The position numbers and the translations under genes were made by a program. From Collinsella sp. (lineage in GTDB: Bacteria > Actinomycetota > Coriobacteriia > Coriobacteriales > Coriobacteriaceae), in assembly GCA_019414045.1 (NCBI GenBank), contig DXMW01000032.1, forward strand, positions 62,001-126,000: a stretch of DNA of 64,000 bases, written 5' to 3'. Below the pieces are notes generated by a model that was not told the DNA's origin, made no database searches, and worked only from the letters and a program-made list of their open reading frames with translations. This document shows positions 58,353-64,000 of this stretch, in pieces (within the stretch, counting starts at the first letter, position 1; the number at the start of each line of letters is the position of its first letter).

Positions 58353-59390
58353 TTAGGCCTTATCCGACGGACCGCCAAGGCGGATGCGCGGGTCGAGGAA
58401 TGCATAGCTAATGTCGACGAGCAGGTTGATCACCATGACGACGACAACGATGAGCGTAACGCCGCCCATAACGATGGGCCAGTCACGCATGCTAATGGCG
58501 CGATAGACCTCATAGCCGATACCGGGCCAGTTGAAGACCGTCTCGGTCAGGATGGCGCCCGAAAGCATGCCGCCAAAGTCGACACCAATATAGGTAACGA
58601 CGGGGATGAGTGCATTCTTAAGCGCATGCTTGACGATGATCGCACGATTGGAGAGACCCTTGGCCTTTGCCGTACGGATGTAATCCTGGTTCATGACGTC
58701 AAGCAGCTGCGAGCGCATAATGCGCGCAGCATAAGCGGTCGAAACCGAAGCCAGCGTAATGGTCGGAAGCACATAGTGCATCCAATCCTGATACTGAGAG
58801 CTGGAACCGCCGGCACCCGAGATCGGCATGGAGATTGCACCGCCCGTGGCGTCCTTGAGGATGACGCCAAAGAACAGCTGCAGCAACATACCGAGCCAGA
58901 AGGCCGGGACCGCAACGAGGATCGACGTGGTGAGCGTTACCAAAATATCCCAGAAGGAATAACGCTTTACCGCCGAAATGATACCCGCACCGATACCCAT
59001 AATTGCCTCGAGCACGATGGCGCACGCGGCAAGTTTGACCGTATACGGATACTTCTGGGCAAAGATTTCCGTAACCGGCAGCTTGCGCTGATACGAATTG
59101 CCCAGATCGCCATGAAGCAGGCCGTTCATGTAATACAAGTAACGGTCCACGAGCGACGTTTGAACGGGGTCGCCGTTCTCGTCAAGGATCGCGTTGCCGT
59201 CATCGTCCGTCTGGACCAGGTGATAGCGAACGCGAAGCTGAAGCTCCACCTCGGGGGACAGAGCCTTGTCTCCACCGATCAGCTTGATCGGATCTCCCGG
59301 CACGATATTCTGGAGGGCGAACAGAATCAGCGTAACGCCCAAAAACACCGGGATGAACTGAAGCACACGTTTAACGATGTACTTACCCAT
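58353..59390 (-). CDS. oppB: Oligopeptide ABC transporter permease OppB
   Basis: A 345-residue permease. It opens with RVLQFIPVFLGVTLILFALQ and has the extracytoplasmic loop containing YLYYMNGLLHGDLGNSYQ. The EAA loop is TAKAKGLSNRAIIVKHALKN. The loop between the first two segments is longer than usual, with an acidic insert (QTDDDGNAILDENGDPVQ). Confidence 0.92.
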   Translation of the reverse strand: MGKYIVKRVLQFIPVFLGVTLILFALQNIVPGDPIKLIGGDKALSPEVELQLRVRYHLVQTDDDGNAILDENGDPVQTSLVDRYLYYMNGLLHGDLGNSYQRKLPVTEIFAQKYPYTVKLAACAIVLEAIMGIGAGIISAVKRYSFWDILVTLTTSILVAVPAFWLGMLLQLFFGVILKDATGGAISMPISGAGGSSSQYQDWMHYVLPTITLASVSTAYAARIMRSQLLDVMNQDYIRTAKAKGLSNRAIIVKHALKNALIPVVTYIGVDFGGMLSGAILTETVFNWPGIGYEVYRAISMRDWPIVMGGVTLIVVVVMVINLLVDISYAFLDPRIRLGGPSDKA

Positions 59391-59420
59391 ACCACTCCCC
59401 TATCTAGGGATTAACCTAAA

Positions 59421-59450
59421 TGGGATGCCGATCGCCAGACCGGCATCCCA
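59421..59450 (-). terminator. Intercistronic hairpin between oppA and oppB
   Basis: TGGGATGCCG and CGGCATCCCA pair around a ten-base loop, followed on the minus strand by TTTAGG. It lies 97 bases past the oppA stop and probably keeps oppA mRNA in excess. Confidence 0.65.
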
Positions 59451-59546
59451 AAATTACCATCAGCCAGTTTACCCCAGGTTAGGGAGAACTGTATGTTTCC
59501 CATGAGGTCTACGTAAATACTTGACCCTCACGGAAGCTGCAAACTC

Positions 59547-61223
59547 TTAGGCGAGCTCAGCGGTACCCAGATCGGCGTGCTTCTGCGGATCGACATAGAG
59601 GTGCTTAATGCGATCGGAGCCGGCGATGGTGTGCGTGTAGAACATAATCGGGATGACCGGGCAGTCGGCAGCGACCATTGCGTCGGCCTCCTGCATCTTA
59701 GCGACGCGCTCCTCGTCGTCAACAATAGTACGAGCCTCGTCGACCTTGGCGTCGAACTCGGGGTTGTTGTAACCGGAGCGGTTGTCGCCACCGAGGGAGT
59801 CGGAGTGGAACAGCGGATACAGGAAGTTGTCCATGATCGGGTAGTCGGCAATCCAACCCAGACGACCGAACTGATAGTTAAAGTTCTGATACTGCTCGAG
59901 CAGGGCAGACCACTCAGGGGTATCGGAGACAGCGGTAACGCCAACCTTGGCGAGGTCACCGATGATGGACTCCATGATCTCCTTGTGACCGCCGTCCTGG
60001 TTGTAGGACAGGGTCACGCTAATGCCACGATCCCCGTTAGCGCCAGCGGGAGCAACCTTGTCGAGGTACTCGTTAGCCTTGTCGACATCGTAGGCGCAGA
60101 ACTCCCATGCGCCCTCCTTGTAGCCATCGATGCCCGGAGGAACAATGCCGTCGGCAGGAGTACGGGTACCCTTGAAGATGGTCTTGCAGATGGCCTCACG
60201 GTTGATGGCCAGGGAGATACCCCTGCGCAGGTCGGCGTTGCTGAACGGCTCGGCCGTGGTGTTGCAGGTCAGATAGTACGTGGAAGGCTCGGCGCCGAGC
60301 AGCATGCGCTCGCCGTCACCCATGGTGTAGCCGTCCTTGGACACGCCGCGATCCTTCTTGGCGGCGTCGATCTGAGCGACGGGAACGTCGCAGACATCGA
60401 GGTTACCGGCCTGGAACTCCTTGTAGGCGGTCTCCATGTCCTTGATGACCTGGAAGTGGATGCCATCGATCTTGGCCTTGTCGCCATAGTAATCGTCGAA
60501 CTTCTTGACGTTGATCTCCTGGCCATCCTCCCACTTGCCGTCCATCATGAACGGGCCGTTACCGACCGGGGCGAGGTAGAAGCTCTTGACATCGGACTCG
60601 GCGCACTCGGGAACCGGGGCCAGAGCCGGGTGAGAGGCGACGAAGGGGAAGTCGGCGTAAGCGGAAGCCAGCTTGACGACGAGGGTCTCATCGTCGGGGC
60701 AGGTAACACCGCTGAGCTCGGTAGCGTTACCGGCAAGCAGATCGTCATAGCCCTCGACCATGGAAAGGTGATAGGAGACCTCGGAAGGGCCGTACTCGGT
60801 AGCGACAGCCGACTTGGTGTTGACCAGACGCTCCCAACCGAGCTTGAAGGACTTGGAGGTAACGTCGTCACCGTTGTGGAACTTGGCCTTCTTGATCTTG
60901 AAGGTGAACTCGGTGGCGTCGTCGTTGGCCTCGAAGGACTCGCAAGCCAGCGGAACGATCTCGCCCTTCTCGGCGTCATAAGAGGTCAGAGCATCAAAGA
61001 GCTGGTACTCGACCTGAGTGCCCTGGTCCTCCTGGACATTGTAGGGGTCGATGCAGACCGGGTTGTTGATGTAGAAGTTCAGCTTCGAACCGGACTCAGA
61101 ACCGGAAGCGTCGCCGCCCTTCTTGCCGCATGCGGCAAGAAAAGCCATGGAGCTCGCAGCAAGGGTACCGCCGACAAAGGCGCGACGACCCATAACGGGC
61201 TGGTGGAACATAGAATCAGCCAT
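59547..61223 (-). CDS. oppA: Oligopeptide-binding lipoprotein OppA
   Basis: A 558-residue SBP_bac_5 protein. The signal region MGRRAFVGGTLAASSMAFLA followed by AC has a twin-arginine start and a lipobox cysteine, so Tat export of a lipoprotein is possible. NPVCIDPYNVQEDQGTQVEYQLF and the family segment KFHNGDDVTSKSFKLGWERLV follow. ATG 61223 with AAGGAGGATGGC is chosen. First gene of the opp operon. Confidence 0.93.
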   Translation of the reverse strand: MADSMFHQPVMGRRAFVGGTLAASSMAFLAACGKKGGDASGSESGSKLNFYINNPVCIDPYNVQEDQGTQVEYQLFDALTSYDAEKGEIVPLACESFEANDDATEFTFKIKKAKFHNGDDVTSKSFKLGWERLVNTKSAVATEYGPSEVSYHLSMVEGYDDLLAGNATELSGVTCPDDETLVVKLASAYADFPFVASHPALAPVPECAESDVKSFYLAPVGNGPFMMDGKWEDGQEINVKKFDDYYGDKAKIDGIHFQVIKDMETAYKEFQAGNLDVCDVPVAQIDAAKKDRGVSKDGYTMGDGERMLLGAEPSTYYLTCNTTAEPFSNADLRRGISLAINREAICKTIFKGTRTPADGIVPPGIDGYKEGAWEFCAYDVDKANEYLDKVAPAGANGDRGISVTLSYNQDGGHKEIMESIIGDLAKVGVTAVSDTPEWSALLEQYQNFNYQFGRLGWIADYPIMDNFLYPLFHSDSLGGDNRSGYNNPEFDAKVDEARTIVDDEERVAKMQEADAMVAADCPVIPIMFYTHTIAGSDRIKHLYVDPQKHADLGTAELA

Positions 61224-61464
61224 GCCATCCTCCTTATGAGATAGGACAAAGAAATGTTCAGTCGGACACATGTCGAGACAATCCGATCCGAACCATCAAA
61301 CGCCGCCCGTTGCTATGGCTGGTTATGCACAACGAACCAACGTTTCTCAATACAGTAGCGCATTTTATGCACGATTTGGGGCTAATTCCGGTCAACGGTC
61401 GAGAATTTCTTTAGTTGGGCGAAGTATGTGGGGATATTTTGGCTCTGTTACAAATATGTAAACA

Positions 61465-61494
61465 AAAAGGGTCCCGCACTTGCGGGACCCTTTT
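61465..61494 (-). terminator. Terminator of secG
   Basis: AAAAGGGTCCCGCA pairs perfectly with TGCGGGACCCTTTT around CT; TTTTTG follows on the minus strand, 22 bases past the secG stop. Confidence 0.85.
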
Positions 61495-61516
61495 CAAGTA
61501 TTTATGCGGCTCGTGA

Positions 61517-61771
61517 TTAGTAGCCCACGATGCCCTGCGGGAAGAAGAACATGCACAGCACGACGCACACGGCAAACACGACAGCCATGATGACGGTCAG
61601 GCGGTCAAGGTTCTGCTCCATAACGCCCGTGGCAGAGCTGGAGTTATACAGCGAGCTGGCAATCATATCCGAAACGCCGGTACCCTTACCGGAATGCATC
61701 AGGACGAGAATCGTCAGCGCCACGGCAGAAACAGCCCAAACGACAAACAGAAGAATCTGGAACGGACCCAT
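61517..61771 (-). CDS. secG: Preprotein translocase subunit SecG
   Basis: An 84-residue protein with two membrane helices (ILLFVVWAVSAVALTILVLMH and LTVIMAVVFAVCVVLCMFFF) joined by a glycine/serine-rich loop (GKGTGVSDMIASSLYNSS). It belongs to the SecYEG channel. The location after gpmI and tpiA is a common Gram-positive arrangement. GGAGCTTATCT precedes ATG. Confidence 0.92.
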   Translation of the reverse strand: MGPFQILLFVVWAVSAVALTILVLMHSGKGTGVSDMIASSLYNSSSATGVMEQNLDRLTVIMAVVFAVCVVLCMFFFPQGIVGY

Positions 61772-61930
61772 AGATAAGCTCCTTAATAGAACAATTCAAA
61801 CTCCAGTACTGTACCACAACCCCCAGCACTCCCCCATCAGCCATTTGGTGACGAGGTAGAAATAGCGCAAAAAAAGAGGGTTGTCCGGTTGTGGACAACC
61901 CCCTTACTAGAAAACGGTATTTGTTTTCTA

Positions 61931-63484
61931 TTAGGCCTCGGTGGCGAGTACGCGACCCGTCATCTCGGCGGAAGGCTCAATACCAGCCATGGTGAGCATG
62001 GTCGGAGCGATATCGGAAAGACGGCCGTCCTCGATACCGGTGAGCTGTGCCTTCTCATCAACGATGATGAACGGCACGCGGTTGGTGGTGTGAGCCGTGA
62101 ACGGATGCTTGGAACCGTCGGAAGCAACGTCAAACATGTGATCGGCGTTGCCGTGATCGGCGGTAATCAGCGCAAAGCCGCCCTTAGCGAGAATCGCCGG
62201 GACAACCTTGGACAGGGCATCGTCAACAGCCTCGACGGCCTTAACGGCAGCGTCGAAGACACCGGTGTGACCAACCATGTCGCAGTTTGCGAAGTTCACG
62301 ATGTAGAAATCAGCGCGATCCTCGTTGATGGCGGCGACAAGCTTCTCGGTAACCTCGGGAGCGCTCATCTCGGGCTGCAAATCGTAGGTAGCGACCTTGG
62401 GAGAGGCGACGAGCACGCGCTCCTCGCCCTCCTTGGGCTCCTCGATGCCGCCGTTGAGGAAGAACGTCACGTGGGCGTACTTCTCGGTCTCGGCGGTGTG
62501 CAGCTGCTTCAGGCCATTGGCGGCGATAACGTCGGCCAGAACGTTCTCGGGGAACGTCTTGGGGAAGGCGACCTCGACGTCAAACGTCGGGTCGTACTCG
62601 GTCATCGTCACAAAGTGCGAAAGCTTGATCTGCTCGCGCTCAAAGCCGTCGAACTCCTTGTCCGTGAACACGCGAGTCATCTGACGAGCGCGGTCGGGAC
62701 GGAAGTTGAAGAAGATGGCCGCGTCGCCCTCGTGGATGCCCTCGTTGTGGGCAGCGAAGGGCTCGACGAACTCGTCGCCGCGCGGATCCTTCTCGTAGTA
62801 GGCCTTGATACCGGCAACAGGGTCGGTATCGGCATCGGATGCGTTGACCATGACATCGTAGGCGCGCTGGATGCGCTCCCAACGGTTGTCGCGGTCCATG
62901 GCCCAATAACGGCCCGAGACGGTGGCAACGCGAGCGTCGCAACCGGTCTCCTCGGAGATCTTAGCCAGGAAGGCGCAGAACTCACTCATGTAACCGGCAC
63001 CGGACTGCGGGTCAACGTCGCGACCATCCATGAAGGCGTGGACGCGAACGGTCTTGACACCGTGCTCGGCAGCCATCTTGACCAGAGCCTCAACGTGGCT
63101 CATATGAGAATGAACACCGCCAGGGCTCATAAGGCCCATGAGGTGGAGAGTCTTGCCGTCAGCCTTGACGTCGTCCATAGCCTTGACGAAGACCTCGTTC
63201 TTGGCGATGGAGCCGTCCTTGATGGCATTGTTGATGCGCGAAAGCTCCTGGAACACGATGCGGCCGGCACCGATGTTGAGGTGACCCACCTCGGAGTTGC
63301 CCATCTGGCCATCGGGAAGACCCACGTCCTCGCCCGAAGCGCCGAGCGTGGTGTGGGGGTACTTCTCGTACAGGCTATCGAGGAAGGGCGTCTTGGCAGC
63401 GGCGACGGCGTTCTCGCCATCGGCCGGAGCCAGGCCGCAACCATCCATGATGATCAGGAGTGCAGGAAGATGACGCTGTGCCAT
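61931..63484 (-). CDS. gpmI: 2,3-bisphosphoglycerate-independent phosphoglycerate mutase
   Basis: A 517-residue alkaline-phosphatase-fold glycolytic enzyme using two Mn ions. LIIMDGCGLAPADGENA holds the first Asp, GNSEVGHLNIGAGR holds the catalytic serine, HMSHVEALVK and HAFMDGRDVDP follow, and ALITADHGNADHM gives metal ligands. The start is five bases past the tpiA stop, so the genes are co-transcribed. Confidence 0.95.
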   Translation of the reverse strand: MAQRHLPALLIIMDGCGLAPADGENAVAAAKTPFLDSLYEKYPHTTLGASGEDVGLPDGQMGNSEVGHLNIGAGRIVFQELSRINNAIKDGSIAKNEVFVKAMDDVKADGKTLHLMGLMSPGGVHSHMSHVEALVKMAAEHGVKTVRVHAFMDGRDVDPQSGAGYMSEFCAFLAKISEETGCDARVATVSGRYWAMDRDNRWERIQRAYDVMVNASDADTDPVAGIKAYYEKDPRGDEFVEPFAAHNEGIHEGDAAIFFNFRPDRARQMTRVFTDKEFDGFEREQIKLSHFVTMTEYDPTFDVEVAFPKTFPENVLADVIAANGLKQLHTAETEKYAHVTFFLNGGIEEPKEGEERVLVASPKVATYDLQPEMSAPEVTEKLVAAINEDRADFYIVNFANCDMVGHTGVFDAAVKAVEAVDDALSKVVPAILAKGGFALITADHGNADHMFDVASDGSKHPFTAHTTNRVPFIIVDEKAQLTGIEDGRLSDIAPTMLTMAGIEPSAEMTGRVLATEA

Positions 63485-63489
63485 ATGTC

Positions 63490-64000
63490 CTACTCGCCTG
63501 CCTTGACGACCATAGAGGCGAAGTCGGCAGCCTTGAGCGAAGCGCCGCCCACGAGGGCGCCGTCGACGTCGGGCTTGGCGACGAGCTCGGCGATGTTGCC
63601 GGGCTTGGCAGAGCCACCATAGAGAACGCGGATGCCGTCGGCGAGCTCCTCACCGAACATCTCCTTGAGGGTCTCACGGATAGCGCCGCAGACCTCCTGA
63701 GCGTCCTCGGCGGTAGCGGTCTTGCCGGTGCCGATGGCCCAGATGGGCTCGTAGGCGACGACGACCTGCTTGGGGCAAGTGATCTCGAGACCCTCGAGAC
63801 CAGCCTTGACCTGGTTCACGACGTGCTCGACATAGGTGCCGGCCTCGCGGACCTCAAGGGACTCGCCGCAGCAGAAGACAGGAACAAGACCGGCGGCAAC
63901 GAGGGCCTTGGCCTTCTTGTTCTGATCCTCGTCGGTCTCGTGGAAGTAATCACGACGCTCGGAGTGACCGATGATGCAGTAGGTGCAGCCAGCGGACTTG
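63490..64000 (-). CDS. tpiA: Triosephosphate isomerase (5' end cut by window)
   Basis: The last 170 residues are visible, about two thirds of the usual 250. They contain the catalytic-histidine motif CIIGHSERR, YEPIWAIGTGKTAT with the catalytic glutamate and loop 6, and the phosphate-binding LYGGSAKPGN and ALVGGASL. It is followed closely by gpmI, and upstream glycolytic genes are expected beyond the window. Confidence 0.95.
   Translation of the reverse strand, partial: KSAGCTYCIIGHSERRDYFHETDEDQNKKAKALVAAGLVPVFCCGESLEVREAGTYVEHVVNQVKAGLEGLEITCPKQVVVAYEPIWAIGTGKTATAEDAQEVCGAIRETLKEMFGEELADGIRVLYGGSAKPGNIAELVAKPDVDGALVGGASLKAADFASMVVKAGE

Noticed and set aside
59577..63622. Long plus-strand frames opposite oppA and gpmI
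   Set aside because: Both are antisense shadows without ribosome sites or domains.

Overview
This 64 kb window is chromosomal DNA from an anaerobic, high-GC, Gram-positive bacterium. It most resembles Collinsella or a close relative in the Coriobacteriia. The basis is inference from content: an oxygen-sensitive class III ribonucleotide reductase with no aerobic enzyme in view, short-chain flavodoxin beside a DUF3793 protein, an actinobacterial/Bacillus-type LexA box, lipoprotein-based ABC importers, and a GntR/SIS/PfkB locus of the fructosamine type. I see no phage, integrase, transposase or CRISPR array. The window cuts one gene at each edge (ettA on the left, tpiA on the right).

Region by region. 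1-4.4 kb: ettA, an SdpR/SdpI-type repressor and membrane protein pair, a 28-residue hydrophobic ORF inside a long-range inverted repeat (candidate type I toxin), tcdA and tatD. 4.4-15.8 kb: the most distinctive block, ten co-oriented catabolic genes plus a GntR/UTRA regulator. It holds a YfcC-type permease, a YtcJ-type amidohydrolase, FrlC-, FrlB- and FrlD-like proteins, a terminator hairpin, then a second PfkB kinase, an amidohydrolase_2 protein, YjbQ, a BtpA/SgcQ protein and an FGGY kinase. I read it as an expanded Amadori-compound (fructosamine) degradation locus. 16-20.3 kb: two HAD phosphatases, pgi and an unknown gene flanked by an 18-bp repeat. 20.3-24.2 kb: an SOS-controlled Y-family polymerase with a YolD-like partner, then an HMA protein, DUF3793 and flavodoxin. 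24.2-27.4 kb: a polar amino-acid ABC importer whose permease carries an unusual exported N-terminal domain. 27.4-33.5 kb: endonuclease IV, two 78-bp fold-back repeats, oxidoreductases, a ketopantoate-reductase-like enzyme and secreted or membrane proteins.

33.7-45 kb: metY with a candidate cysteine-containing leader peptide and a divergent LysR gene, rnhA, an oxidoreductase, acylphosphatase, a Fur-family regulator, a SlyD-like/UreE-like pair, a dipeptidase, a YgjP-like metalloprotease, and a folE-HD-folB group. 44.5-48.1 kb: nrdDG with an NrdR box and two large fold-back repeats between the genes. 48.4-54.7 kb: six tRNA genes (three identical Gly-GCC, plus Val, Cys, Leu), most followed by their own terminator hairpin, a GH13 alpha-glucosidase, and a partner-switching module (a STAS-HATPase fusion and a PAS/GAF/SpoIIE phosphatase). 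54.8-55.3 kb: two more large palindromes. 55.3-64 kb: oppABCDF, secG, gpmI and tpiA.

Together the genes describe a fermenter that imports peptides, amino acids and sugars, runs glycolysis through pgi, tpi and gpmI, and makes deoxynucleotides anaerobically. Many transcription units end in fold-back repeats. All calls come from reading the sequence; no database search was run.
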